Shown here piece after piece: positions 8,896-17,355 of a stretch of 64,000 nt of DNA. The position numbers were made by a program, and so were the translations under genes. The notes beneath the pieces are model-generated. The model searched no databases, was not told the DNA's origin, and worked only from the letters and a program-made list of their open reading frames with translations. The stretch covers positions 1,240,001 through 1,304,000 of the forward strand of contig CAVPJW010000004.1 in assembly GCA_963705525.1 (NCBI GenBank), written 5' to 3'. This DNA is from CAVPJW01 sp963705525 (GTDB lineage Bacteria; Acidobacteriota; Vicinamibacteria; Vicinamibacterales; CAVPJW01). The stretch's first letter is position 1; the number at the start of each line of letters is the position of its first letter.

Positions 8896-9780
8896 ATGGC
8901 CTTTCCGAGAAATAGCGCATCGGTCCGAGTCGCGAATCTTCGGAAAGTAGGGATCGACTGGGCCCTGGCTGCGGTGTCGCTGATGGCCGTTGCCGGATTC
9001 CAGCCGGCTGCCCATCTAGCAGCCCAGGCTCCGGCGGTCGAGGCTCAGGCTGCCGCCAGCAGCAAGACCTGGATCGGCCACTACAAGGAATACGAAGACT
9101 TCCTCAAGAACGCGGAAATCGACCGGATTGAGGAAGTGAAGATCGGCGTCACCAAGCCGCACCGCGCGTACTTCAAGCCGGGCGGGCTCGTCGAGAGCAT
9201 GGCGTGGAAGCCGCTCAAGCCGGGAATGCAGCGCGGCTTCTGGGAGAGCTACAAGGCCGAGATCGCCGCATATGAGGTGGACAAGCTCCTCGGCATGGAC
9301 ATGGTGCCGCCCGCGGTCGAGCGGACGATCGAGGGGAAGACCGGCGCCGCGATCTTGTGGGTGACCCCCACGCGCATGTGGAAGATGGGCGAAACGGACG
9401 CGCCTCAGACGATGGACTGGTCGCGACAGGTGGTCCGCATGAAGATGTTCGACGACTTCATCGGGAACATCGATCGAAACGCCGGCAATCTGCTCGTCGA
9501 TCCCCTGTGGAATGTCATCCTCATCGATCACTCACGAGCGCTCACCGATGTCAAGAAGCTCCCAGTCGCGTTCAGCCGAATCGATCGCGAGCTCTGGACC
9601 AGGATGAACTCCCTCACGATCGAGTCGATGACGCCGGCCTTGAGCCCGTGGATGGACAAGGGCGAGATCAAGGCGATCATCGATCGCCGGAACGAGATGC
9701 AGAAGGCGATCGACGAGCTGGTGAAAACAAAAGGCGAGCCGGCGGTATTCCTGGCGAGCCCTCCGCCCGTGAGTCAGTAG
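8896..9780 (+). CDS. Exported atypical-kinase-like protein (HipA/PI3-4K/FAM20-like fold)
   Basis: A 294-aa protein with an N-terminal hydrophobic segment and Ala-rich cleavage region (residues about 18-45, around AGFQPAAHLAAQA), so it is probably exported. The mature part has the spaced signature of atypical kinases. There is a lysine in RAYFKPGG near residue 91, an acidic residue in YKAEIAAYEVDKLLG, then a catalytic-loop-like FIGNIDRNAGNLL near 188 and a metal-site-like ILIDHSRAL near 208. The D-R-N pattern and the late D resemble HipA, PI4-kinase and FAM20C families. The start at 8896 is chosen for its Shine-Dalgarno GGAAGGAG. No neighbour hints at a substrate. The fold assignment is by motif only; enzymatic activity is inferred. 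Confidence 0.6.
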   Translation: MAFPRNSASVRVANLRKVGIDWALAAVSLMAVAGFQPAAHLAAQAPAVEAQAAASSKTWIGHYKEYEDFLKNAEIDRIEEVKIGVTKPHRAYFKPGGLVESMAWKPLKPGMQRGFWESYKAEIAAYEVDKLLGMDMVPPAVERTIEGKTGAAILWVTPTRMWKMGETDAPQTMDWSRQVVRMKMFDDFIGNIDRNAGNLLVDPLWNVILIDHSRALTDVKKLPVAFSRIDRELWTRMNSLTIESMTPALSPWMDKGEIKAIIDRRNEMQKAIDELVKTKGEPAVFLASPPPVSQ

Positions 9781-9802
9781 GCTGGTCGAACGGCGGCGAG
9801 CC

Positions 9803-11095
9803 TCAGTACCCGTCAGGGCTCGGCTCTGCGCCGCGCTGGAGGAGGATTTTCGAGTCTTCCTGATAGATGGCCGTGTAGGTCCCGTCCTGGATGTCGAGTG
9901 CGGATGCCCGTCCGCCGGGATAGCTGCTGGCCAGCATTCCCGTATCGATCAGAAACACAGAAGCTCTGAACCGTGGGGTAATACGCATGGTCATTGGCGG
10001 TGTATGCCCCACCACGATGTGCGCCACCCCGAGCTTCTTGAGGATCGGCTGGATCTGCTGGGCTCCCTCTTCGGGCGTCCACATGGCATAACCGCGGTAC
10101 CACAGCGGCCCGTCCGACTTGACGCCCGTCCATTCGTTGATCCGCAGGAGGCTCTGCAACGTCTGCAGGCGGCGCGCATCGAGGGGACCGAGCCCGTCCT
10201 GCCTGATGGAATCGCCATTCGATGATTGTGTCGCCAGGGCGTTCAGCCGCTCCAGCTCGGCGCGCGCGGCGAGCAGCGTTTCCTGCAATGTGAACCAGGG
10301 AAGCGCCAGCTTCTCTTTGACGAGGAACGCCCGGCCTTCGTCGAAGGCCTTGATCTCTTTCTGAATCTGTTTGTTGAGCGCGTCGATGTCCTGGCTCGCA
10401 TACGCGGCGCTGATGCCGCCGTGGAGAAACAGCGTCTCACCCACTTCGGCGATCGCGAGGAGCGTGCGAAGCCAGTGGCCGTAGCGGCCATCAGGGCTGA
10501 ACGCCTCGCGGTACTCGAAGTAGCCGAGCGGATGCGCGGCCATCCAGACGTCCCGGTCCGGCGCGCGATAGATCTCCGGCGGGACGCCATTCGCAAGACC
10601 TGCGCGTGACTTGCAGAGCTTGACGTACGCGTCAAACGCCTCCTGCCGCCGCGCTTCAGCCCGGTCGTCGGCGAACGTCAGGTAGATCTCCGGCGTCACG
10701 TACTTCGGCTCTCCCATCAGATTCATCGTCTCGTGATTACCGAGGAGCGCCAGCACGCGACCGCCCGCCGCGGGGGCCTGCGCTTCGAGCGACATCAGAA
10801 GATCAAGGGCTTCGCGCACCTTCGGCCCGCGATCGGTGACGTCGCCCGTCTGCACGAGCGTTGCCGCGCCGCCGATCCATTTGTGTGATGCGTCGATGAG
10901 CTGCGTACGCTGAAGGATGGCTGCCAAGGCATCCGCCGCCCCGTGCACGTCGCCGATCGCGACCGTGCGGGCCGGTGACGAGGGATTGTCGGGCGCGCGC
11001 CACGTCATTCCCGCGATCATCAGAAGGCAGACGATCACGGTGCCCTGGTAGAGACGCGTGCGCGCGCCGGAGGCGCCAGCCACGTGAGACATCAT
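9803..11095 (-). CDS. Calcineurin-like metallophosphoesterase, membrane-anchored or exported
   Basis: A 430-aa protein with one hydrophobic segment near the N-terminus (about residues 16-32, VIVCLLMIAGM) and then a phosphoesterase domain. The metal-site motifs occur in order: GDVHG (about 47), GDVTDRG (about 82), GNHE (about 120), a HGG near 228 and GHTP near 362. The order and spacing resemble Shewanella-like protein phosphatases, which dephosphorylate phosphoproteins, but the substrate cannot be read from the sequence. It lies 42 bp downstream of the transketolase gene on the same strand and is probably the last gene of that transcript. Its stop is 22 bp from the convergent kinase-like gene. 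Confidence 0.85.
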   Translation of the reverse strand: MMSHVAGASGARTRLYQGTVIVCLLMIAGMTWRAPDNPSSPARTVAIGDVHGAADALAAILQRTQLIDASHKWIGGAATLVQTGDVTDRGPKVREALDLLMSLEAQAPAAGGRVLALLGNHETMNLMGEPKYVTPEIYLTFADDRAEARRQEAFDAYVKLCKSRAGLANGVPPEIYRAPDRDVWMAAHPLGYFEYREAFSPDGRYGHWLRTLLAIAEVGETLFLHGGISAAYASQDIDALNKQIQKEIKAFDEGRAFLVKEKLALPWFTLQETLLAARAELERLNALATQSSNGDSIRQDGLGPLDARRLQTLQSLLRINEWTGVKSDGPLWYRGYAMWTPEEGAQQIQPILKKLGVAHIVVGHTPPMTMRITPRFRASVFLIDTGMLASSYPGGRASALDIQDGTYTAIYQEDSKILLQRGAEPSPDGY

Positions 11096-11137
11096 CTTTT
11101 ACTATCGATCAAAGACAGGACCTGTGACAGCACTCGA

Positions 11138-13066
11138 TCATCCAGCTGTGGGAGCCCGCTGGCCGGCGGCCTCATGCACGCCCTTCAGCACCGCGCCCGC
11201 AATGTGACTGGACGAAATGCCGAAGCGCTCGAGCAGCTCGTCGGGTCGCCCGCTTCTCGGAATTTCACGAACCGCCAGTCGCTCGACGGTGATGCCCGCG
11301 TCCGCGACGGCAGCGGCCACCGCATCCCCCAGCCCGCCCGCCGCGTAATGATCCTCGACGGTGAGAAGACGACGGTTGGTCTGGCGCGCGGCGTCGATGA
11401 GCGTGGCGCGATCGACGGGCTGAACCGAGTAGGCATCGATCACGCGGATCTTGATTCCGCGCGCGGACAGCGTGTCATACGCCTTCAGCGCCTCGAAGAC
11501 CGTCACACCAACACCCACGACCGTCGCGACGTCCTCGTCGCTTCGACGCAGCACCTTGGAACCGCCGATGGGGAACGTGTCGCCCGGCTCGTAGAGGACC
11601 GGGGTCTTCGGGCGGCTCAGGCGAATGTAGACGGGACCCACGTGCGCCGCGGCCTGCTCGACGAGACGTTCCGTGCTGACGGCGTCGCAGGGATAGAGGA
11701 CGGTGAAGTTGGGTTCGGCGCGCATCATGGCCAGATCTTCGAGCGCCATCTGCGAAGGACCGTCTTCGCCGATTGACACACCGGCGTGCGAGCCGCCCAG
11801 CTTGATGTTGAGGTCGCTGATGGCCGCCATCCTGATGAAATCGGCCGCACGCGACAGGAAGCACGCGAAGGTGGACGGAAACGGAATGGCACGGCGGCTC
11901 GCGAGCCCCATGGCGGCGCCCACCATCACCTGTTCGGCGATGAAGTTCTGGTAGAACCTGTTCGGATAAGCCTTCTCGAACTTCTCGCTGAACGTCGAAT
12001 TCCCGACATCGGCATCGAGCGCCACGATCCTCGGATCGCTGGCGCCGATGCGCACGAGGGCCGCGCCGAACGCCTCCCGTGTGGCAATGGCGTCGCCAAG
12101 CCGGTATGCGGGAAGGGCCTGCGCCGCGACCGCTGCCCGTTCGCGACGCCGCGCGGACGGCCGCGGAATGTCAACGAGGCGCGCACTGTCAGGCCCGGCC
12201 GCCTTCTTGTCGGGCACGTCGACGAACTGCGCCGTGAGCTCGGCGATCGCGCCATCGCTCTCTTCGCCCTTCTTGAGCGGACGGCCGTGCCAGCCTTCCT
12301 TGCCTTCCATCAACGAAACACCCTTCCCCTTGACGGTTTTCGCCAGGATCATCGACGGGCGATCGGCAACCTCTCGCGCCGCGCGGTACGCCTCGAGCAG
12401 CTGTCCGACATCGTGCCCATCCACGACGACGGCGTGCCAGCCGAAGGCGCTCCACCGCGTGGCGAGTTTGTCGAGATCATGACGGTACAGGGTGGGACGG
12501 CTCTGTCCGAATGCGTTGACGTCGATAATGGCGCACAGGCGATCGAGGTGGTGGAATTCGGCGATCTCGGCCGCCTCCCACACCGAACCTTCCGCCGACT
12601 CGCCGTCGCCCAGCAGCACATAGGTGCGATAGTCGGAGTCGATGCGACGCGCGTTCAGGGCGATGCCGATCGCGGCGCAAATCCCCTGGCCGAGCGAGCC
12701 GGTGGCCACGTCCACAAACGGCAGTCGCGGCGTGGGATGGCCTTCGAGGTCCGAACCGATCTCGCGCAAGGTCAGGAGTTCCGCGCGGTCGAACGCTCCA
12801 GCGGCCGCCCACGCGGCGTAGAGAATCGGGGCCGCATGCCCTTTTGACAGGACGAGCCGGTCGTTGTCGTCGTTCTGCGGATCCTTCGGGTCGAATCGCA
12901 TCTCGGCGAAGAACAGCGTCGCCATGATCTCGGCAGCCGAGCAACAGCTCGACGGGTGCCCGCTCCCAGCCGCGGTCGTCGATCGGACGGAATCGATGCG
13001 AAGCCCGGTGGCAATATTCCGCAGAATCGGCAGGAGCGATGAACGATCGGACACTCGAACCTCCAT
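11138..13066 (-). CDS. tkt: Transketolase
   Basis: A full-length 642-aa thiamine-diphosphate enzyme that would transfer two-carbon units between sugar phosphates in the pentose-phosphate pathway. The ThDP-binding segment GDGESAEGSVWEAAEI with IIDVNAFGQ follows SKGHAAPILYAAW, and the second half has DADVGNSTFSEKF and GEDGPSQMALEDLA. Spacing and sequence resemble the shorter animal-type transketolases more than the E. coli enzyme. The ATG at 13066 is open, but a GTG at 13054 has a GGAGG six bases upstream and may be the true start, removing four residues. It begins 13 bp after the stop of the thioredoxin-domain gene, so the two are likely cotranscribed. Confidence 0.92.
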   Translation of the reverse strand: MEVRVSDRSSLLPILRNIATGLRIDSVRSTTAAGSGHPSSCCSAAEIMATLFFAEMRFDPKDPQNDDNDRLVLSKGHAAPILYAAWAAAGAFDRAELLTLREIGSDLEGHPTPRLPFVDVATGSLGQGICAAIGIALNARRIDSDYRTYVLLGDGESAEGSVWEAAEIAEFHHLDRLCAIIDVNAFGQSRPTLYRHDLDKLATRWSAFGWHAVVVDGHDVGQLLEAYRAAREVADRPSMILAKTVKGKGVSLMEGKEGWHGRPLKKGEESDGAIAELTAQFVDVPDKKAAGPDSARLVDIPRPSARRRERAAVAAQALPAYRLGDAIATREAFGAALVRIGASDPRIVALDADVGNSTFSEKFEKAYPNRFYQNFIAEQVMVGAAMGLASRRAIPFPSTFACFLSRAADFIRMAAISDLNIKLGGSHAGVSIGEDGPSQMALEDLAMMRAEPNFTVLYPCDAVSTERLVEQAAAHVGPVYIRLSRPKTPVLYEPGDTFPIGGSKVLRRSDEDVATVVGVGVTVFEALKAYDTLSARGIKIRVIDAYSVQPVDRATLIDAARQTNRRLLTVEDHYAAGGLGDAVAAAVADAGITVERLAVREIPRSGRPDELLERFGISSSHIAGAVLKGVHEAAGQRAPTAG

Positions 13067-13079
13067 CTCGTTTACGCTA

Positions 13080-14591
13080 TCACGGCCGGGCGTTCAGCCG
13101 AAGATCGCGCGCCGCCGAGGCAAACTCGGCCGTGTCGAAGTCAATGTCGCCCTGGCCCGGGCACACCGCGGCCAGAGTGCTGACGGCGCGTTCTCCGTAC
13201 TCGGCCTTGCCGGCGAGATGCGCGAGGCCCAGAAGCACGCGCGACGCGATGCAGTTGTCGGCCAGAGGCAGAAACCGCTCGGTCAACAGGCCGCGCTCGC
13301 CGCCATCGCCACCGGCGGCGCGATCAAGAAAGCCGCCCGGCCCATGGTCCCACATCGTTCGCGCGGCGAACGACATCAGCTCCTCTGCCAGCATCACATG
13401 GGGTACCTGCCCCGTCTGATTTGCTGCAATGATGAGCGCGCGCGAGGCCCGCACTTGATCAACGAGCAGCCCACGCACGAACACGTCTCCGTCATGGTAG
13501 TGGCCGACGCCTGAGCCTGGACGGTATGTGATCAGCAGCACGCGTTCGAGAGAGCGCAGAGCCGCGTCGAGAAGGCGTCGATCTCCCAGCGCATCCGCGG
13601 CTCGCACCAGGCTGGCGGCCATATCGGCGTTCTGATCGACGAACAGCGTGGTATCGATCTCCCGCGGGCCGGCGCCCCACACGCTGCCATGGAAACCTCC
13701 GTCCGGATTGGACAGCGACGACAGCACCCAGTCGGCGAGCGAAGCCGCCCGCACTTTGTAATCCTCGCGATCGAACGTCGTCGCGGCTTCGAGCAGCAGC
13801 TCGAGCCATGCCGCCTGATCGCCCAGGATCTTCTCGGGCTGAGGTTCGGTCCAATCCTCCGCATTCGCATACCGAAAGAAGCCGCCGTCCCCGTGATCGT
13901 AGAGGCCGCCCTCGATCATCGCGTCCAGCGTGTGGACGAGGCGCCGACCGAGCACGGGATCGGGCCGATCCTGATAGCGCTCGAGCAGAAGCCGAACGGC
14001 TGCGAGATGCGGATGCTTGGGCGCCGTGCCGAAACCCCCGTGAACGGGGTCGAGGCGCGCGAGCAGCCAGTCCTCGACGCGTGACTCGGTCTCGTCCGAT
14101 ATCGCCGCAGAGGGTGGCCGCGGATTCACCGGTGAGCTCGGTCCGCCCATTCTCCGATGGTCACGCCCGCCGGACGTGTTCCGGCGCGACAGAAAGGCCT
14201 CGGCCACGCGCTCGAGCGCCAGCGCACAGGCTGGGGGATCGAAGTAAGTGCCACCACACAGGATATCGCCCTCCGGCGTGAGGAACACGGTGCTTGGCCA
14301 GGCGCCTACGTTGTACCTTTCGTTGAGATCGGGCCGTCGATCGGAATCGACGCGAACCGGAACAAAGCGATCGGCCACGATCCGCTGCACCGCCGGATCG
14401 AGATACGTCGTTGCATCCATCTGGGTGCAGGCGCCAGACCATCGAGCCACGATCGACAGCAGGATCGGCTTCTGTTCTCGTTCGGCGGAGTCAAACGCGT
14501 CGGCGCCCCAGTCGAGCCACCGGATAGATGCCGCGTCAGAAGTGGACGAAGGCTGCACGGTCGAATGATGAAGGCTGCGGATCAGAGACAA
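13080..14591 (-). CDS. DUF255/YyaL-type protein: thioredoxin-like domain plus alpha-barrel domain
   Basis: About 500 aa. The N-terminal part (residues about 20-130) matches the DUF255 thioredoxin-like domain (IRWLDWGADAF, KPILLSI, NVGAWPSTVFLTPEGD, GGTYF). The rest is a helical toroid resembling N-acylglucosamine 2-epimerase-like domains (GGFGTAPKHPH, GGLYDHGDGGFFRYA, YHDGDVFVRGLLVDQV). The usual active-site segment with two cysteines is replaced by RWSGACTQMD, leaving one cysteine, so thioredoxin-type redox chemistry is unlikely. The function of the family is poorly known. The longest start is a TTG at 14591; a GTG at 14558 is as likely. First gene of a probable operon with transketolase and the phosphoesterase. 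Confidence 0.8.
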   Translation of the reverse strand: MSLIRSLHHSTVQPSSTSDAASIRWLDWGADAFDSAEREQKPILLSIVARWSGACTQMDATTYLDPAVQRIVADRFVPVRVDSDRRPDLNERYNVGAWPSTVFLTPEGDILCGGTYFDPPACALALERVAEAFLSRRNTSGGRDHRRMGGPSSPVNPRPPSAAISDETESRVEDWLLARLDPVHGGFGTAPKHPHLAAVRLLLERYQDRPDPVLGRRLVHTLDAMIEGGLYDHGDGGFFRYANAEDWTEPQPEKILGDQAAWLELLLEAATTFDREDYKVRAASLADWVLSSLSNPDGGFHGSVWGAGPREIDTTLFVDQNADMAASLVRAADALGDRRLLDAALRSLERVLLITYRPGSGVGHYHDGDVFVRGLLVDQVRASRALIIAANQTGQVPHVMLAEELMSFAARTMWDHGPGGFLDRAAGGDGGERGLLTERFLPLADNCIASRVLLGLAHLAGKAEYGERAVSTLAAVCPGQGDIDFDTAEFASAARDLRLNARP

Positions 14592-14641
14592 AGGGCAACG
14601 GCGAGCGCGCCGGCCGCGCCGACGTCCCGATCGGAGGCTTC

Positions 14642-14649
14642 ATTATAAT
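14642..14649. promoter_or_regulatory. Self-complementary ATTATAAT, possible shared -10 of divergent genes
   Basis: ATTATAAT is its own reverse complement, so TATAAT reads on both strands in the 65-bp gap between the divergent genes ending or starting at 14591 and 14657. On the plus strand TATAAT (14644-14649) ends 7 nt before the ATG at 14657, the spacing expected for a leaderless transcript. Confidence 0.5.
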
Positions 14650-14656
14650 GGTCGGC

Positions 14657-15145
14657 ATGTTGGCTTTACGCTATCTGTACGTGCTGGCCCTGACGACGTG
14701 GCTGGGCGGGATGGTCGTGCTCGGTGCGATCTCGGCACCGGCCACGTTCGAAGTCCTCCAGGAGCGCGATCCGGCCGGCGGACGGGCCGCGGCGGGCGCG
14801 GTCTTTGGCGAGACGCTTCGCAGGTTTCATCGGCTCGCGTACGCGGCCGGCACGCTGATGCTGGGAACGCTGCTCGTCGGCGCGGCCCTCGGATCGCGTC
14901 CGAGACAGCCGGGTCTGCGCGCCGCGATCGTGTCGGCGATGCTGGCCATTGCGCTCTATTCAGGGTTCGGCATTTCGCGTCGCATCGAACGGCTGCAGCA
15001 AGAGTTCGCGGGCCCGGTGTCGTCGCTCGATCCGGGCGATCCACGACGGGCGCAGTTCGGACGGCTGCACGGTCTCTCGACCACGTTGATGCTGGTGAAC
15101 ATCGTCGGCGGTCTGGTGCTCCTTTACTGGGAGGCGATCGAGTAG
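14657..15145 (+). CDS. DUF4149-like four-helix membrane protein
   Basis: A 162-aa integral membrane protein with about four hydrophobic helices: LYVLALTTWLGGMVVLG, LAYAAGTLMLGTLLVG, AIVSAMLAIALYSGFG and TTLMLVNIVGGLVLLYW. The first helix with its W-x-G pattern and an AISAPATF motif matches the DUF4149/TMEM205-like group, whose role is unknown. The ATG at 14657 is preceded by TATAAT 7 nt upstream. Its TAG stop shares its last base with the GTG start of the isocitrate dehydrogenase gene, so the two are translationally linked. The open frame upstream of 14657 is non-coding in character. Confidence 0.7.
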   Translation: MLALRYLYVLALTTWLGGMVVLGAISAPATFEVLQERDPAGGRAAAGAVFGETLRRFHRLAYAAGTLMLGTLLVGAALGSRPRQPGLRAAIVSAMLAIALYSGFGISRRIERLQQEFAGPVSSLDPGDPRRAQFGRLHGLSTTLMLVNIVGGLVLLYWEAIE

Positions 15146-16167
15146 TGGCCCGCCCGACGATTACGCTAATTCCGGGCGACGGCATCGGCCCTGAAGTCAG
15201 CGGCGCCGTCGTCCGTGTGCTCGAAGCGGCCGGCTTCGATGCGGACTGGGAGCGGGTGGAGGCCGGGGCCAGAGTGTTCGAGCGCTCCGGGAAGGCGCTT
15301 CCACAGGAACTCCTGGATTCGATCCGCCGGAACCGGGTCGCCCTGAAGGGGCCCGTCGCTACCCCGATCGGCGAGGGCTTTACCAGCGTCAACGTCGGAC
15401 TGCGCAAGACTCTCGATCTCTACGCCAATCTCCGTCCGGTGTGGAATCTTCCATCGGTGCCGTCGAAGTACGAAGGCGTGGACCTGGTGATCGTGCGCGA
15501 GAACACCGAGGATCTCTACTCGGGCCTCGAGCACGAAATCGTGCCGGGCGTTGTCGAGAGCCTGAAGGTCATTACGCGCGTGGCCTCCACAAGAATCGCG
15601 CGATTCGCGTTCGAGTATGCGCGGAAGCACGGTCGCAAACGCGTCACCGCGGTCCACAAGGCGAACATCCTCAAGCTGGGCGACGGCCTCTTTCTCGACG
15701 CCGTGCGCGGCGTGGCGGCCGACTATGCGGACATCGCCTACGACGAGCGGATCGTGGACGCGGTGTGCATGCATCTCGTCATCAACCCGACGGGATTCGA
15801 CGTCCTGCTGCTGCCAAACCTGTACGGCGATATCGTGTCCGATCTCTGCGCGGGCCTCGTCGGCGGACTCGGCGTCGTGCCGGCCGCCAATCTCGGCATC
15901 GACACCGCCGTCTTCGAGGCCGTTCACGGAAGCGCGCCCGACATCGCCGGAAAGAATCTCGCCAATCCGACTGCTCTCCTTCTGTCGGCTGTGCTGATGC
16001 TCGGGCACCTCAACGAGCTCGATCGAGCCGCGCTCGTGATGCAGGCGCTGCGCAGCGTGCTGGCGTCCGGCACTCGCACGCGCGACATCGGTGGGACGGC
16101 ATCGACCAGCGCATTCGCGGATGCGCTCTGTCGCGCCGTCGATCAGCTGCGCGCACGAAACCCGTGA
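15145..16167 (+). CDS. Isocitrate/isopropylmalate dehydrogenase family protein, probably NAD-dependent isocitrate dehydrogenase
   Basis: A 340-aa beta-decarboxylating dehydrogenase that would oxidise isocitrate to 2-oxoglutarate in the TCA cycle. ITLIPGDGIGPEV opens the protein. The substrate loop ATPIGEGFTSVNVGLRK with a serine in the isocitrate-specific position, the YANLRPV arginine region, ENTEDLYSGLEHEI, the lysine of AVHKANILK and the metal-site DVLLLPNLYGDI region follow. The size and the sequence resemble the eukaryotic-type NAD-IDH rather than the 45-kDa NADP enzyme. Isopropylmalate or homoisocitrate activity is less likely because no leucine or lysine biosynthesis genes are adjacent. 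The GTG at 15145 overlaps the upstream stop and has GGGAGG about 11 bases before it. Confidence 0.85.
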   Translation: MARPTITLIPGDGIGPEVSGAVVRVLEAAGFDADWERVEAGARVFERSGKALPQELLDSIRRNRVALKGPVATPIGEGFTSVNVGLRKTLDLYANLRPVWNLPSVPSKYEGVDLVIVRENTEDLYSGLEHEIVPGVVESLKVITRVASTRIARFAFEYARKHGRKRVTAVHKANILKLGDGLFLDAVRGVAADYADIAYDERIVDAVCMHLVINPTGFDVLLLPNLYGDIVSDLCAGLVGGLGVVPAANLGIDTAVFEAVHGSAPDIAGKNLANPTALLLSAVLMLGHLNELDRAALVMQALRSVLASGTRTRDIGGTASTSAFADALCRAVDQLRARNP

Positions 16168-16209
16168 AGCGGCGATCCGTGGGAGCCCGAGTCGGCGGAT
16201 GAACCGTGG

Positions 16210-16215
16210 TATAGT
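16210..16215 (+). promoter_or_regulatory. -10-like hexamer upstream of the PlsB-like gene
   Basis: TATAGT, 15 nt before the ATG at 16231, in the 63-bp gap after the dehydrogenase. It suggests the acyltransferase/proline dehydrogenase pair may have its own promoter. There is no Shine-Dalgarno between the hexamer and the ATG. Confidence 0.35.
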
Positions 16216-16230
16216 GCCAACCACCTCCTC

Positions 16231-17355
16231 ATGCGCGACGATTTGACTCAGGCTGTGCTATCCCGCGAAGAGGTGGCGCGGCTGCTGGAAGGTGGTCGCG
16301 GCGAGACCGGCCCGCAGGCGCGTGAGCGCGTTTACGCATACCTCGACGAGCTCCGCACCACGCAGCGCTACCAGATCTACCGCGCGCTGAAACATCCGCT
16401 CTACCCCATTCTTCGCAAAATCGAGCGCATCGGCGAGCACGTCGACATCGTCACGAAGGCGGCCGCACGCGGACGCATCATCTACGCGTCGAATCACAAG
16501 AGCCACACCGACTACCTCGTCGAGCCGCTCGTCCTCGACGACAACCAGATTCGCCCGCCCATCATCGCCGCCGGCATCAACCTTTTTGGCGGGCCGCTCG
16601 GACTGCTCCATCGCCATGTCACGGGCGCGATTCCCATCCGCCGCAACACCAAAGACCCGGCGTATCTCATCACGCTGAAGGCGTACATCGGAGAGCTCCT
16701 CCAGCGACACGACCTCTTCTTCTACATCGAGGGAGGACGCAGCTACAGCGGCGAGCTGAAGGCCCCGAAGATGGGCCTCTTCCACGCCGTGCTCCAGTCG
16801 GGACAGGACGATGCGGTGATCATTCCGACGGCAGTGGCGTACGACGTGGTCCTCGAGGATCACGTGCTGGCCCGCCAGCGCATCAAGCGCGAACAGCGCC
16901 CGTTCACTCGCGAGCTTGCCGAGATGGTTCGCTACGCGGTCGGATACTGGTCGCGCGCCTTCGTCACCTTCGGCACGCCGATCCCAATCTCCGGTTTCGA
17001 TCCGCAGTCGCGGCGAGACGCCCTCGAACTGGCGCAGCGCTCGCGCCAGGAAATCGGCCGGCTGTACAAAGTGCTGCCGACCGCCCTTCTTGCCGCCTCG
17101 CTGCGTCCATCCATCACGCCGAAGGATCTGGAATCGCGCGTCGATGCCCTGCTCGATCACCTTCGCGCGGTCCGCGCGAATCTCGGAGTGACGAGCGGCA
17201 AACAGGCGGTCGAGGAAGGCGCCTCGCAGCTCGAAGCCCGCGGGGTCATCCTGCTCGAACACGGACGGTTTCGAATTCGCGACCGGAGCGTTGTCAGATA
17301 CTACGCGCGCACGATAGAGCATCTCCTCAGCCATCCGAAGGGCCTCACTCACTGA
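16231..17355 (+). CDS. PlsB-like glycerol-3-phosphate acyltransferase family protein
   Basis: A 374-aa LPLAT-superfamily enzyme. Motif I is NHKSHTDY near residue 88 (the H-x4-D catalytic pair), motif III is IEGGRSYSG near 168, followed by IPTAVAYD as motif IV; these are more like PlsB/DHAPAT than PlsC. It is much shorter than the 800-aa E. coli PlsB and lacks its long N- and C-terminal parts, so it may be a stand-alone acyltransferase acting on glycerol-3-phosphate or a related acceptor at the inner membrane face. Its TGA overlaps the ATG of the proline dehydrogenase gene (TGATG), indicating translational coupling of two functionally unrelated products. Confidence 0.8.
   Translation: MRDDLTQAVLSREEVARLLEGGRGETGPQARERVYAYLDELRTTQRYQIYRALKHPLYPILRKIERIGEHVDIVTKAAARGRIIYASNHKSHTDYLVEPLVLDDNQIRPPIIAAGINLFGGPLGLLHRHVTGAIPIRRNTKDPAYLITLKAYIGELLQRHDLFFYIEGGRSYSGELKAPKMGLFHAVLQSGQDDAVIIPTAVAYDVVLEDHVLARQRIKREQRPFTRELAEMVRYAVGYWSRAFVTFGTPIPISGFDPQSRRDALELAQRSRQEIGRLYKVLPTALLAASLRPSITPKDLESRVDALLDHLRAVRANLGVTSGKQAVEEGASQLEARGVILLEHGRFRIRDRSVVRYYARTIEHLLSHPKGLTH

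Noticed and set aside
8823..8915. A 30-codon frame from GTG 8823 overlapping the kinase-like start
   Set aside because: No independent Shine-Dalgarno and no composition signal; listed only because it follows a -10-like box.
11786..12847. A 353-codon plus-strand frame opposite transketolase
   Set aside because: Transketolase motifs on the minus strand are decisive; the opposite frame has no recognisable content.
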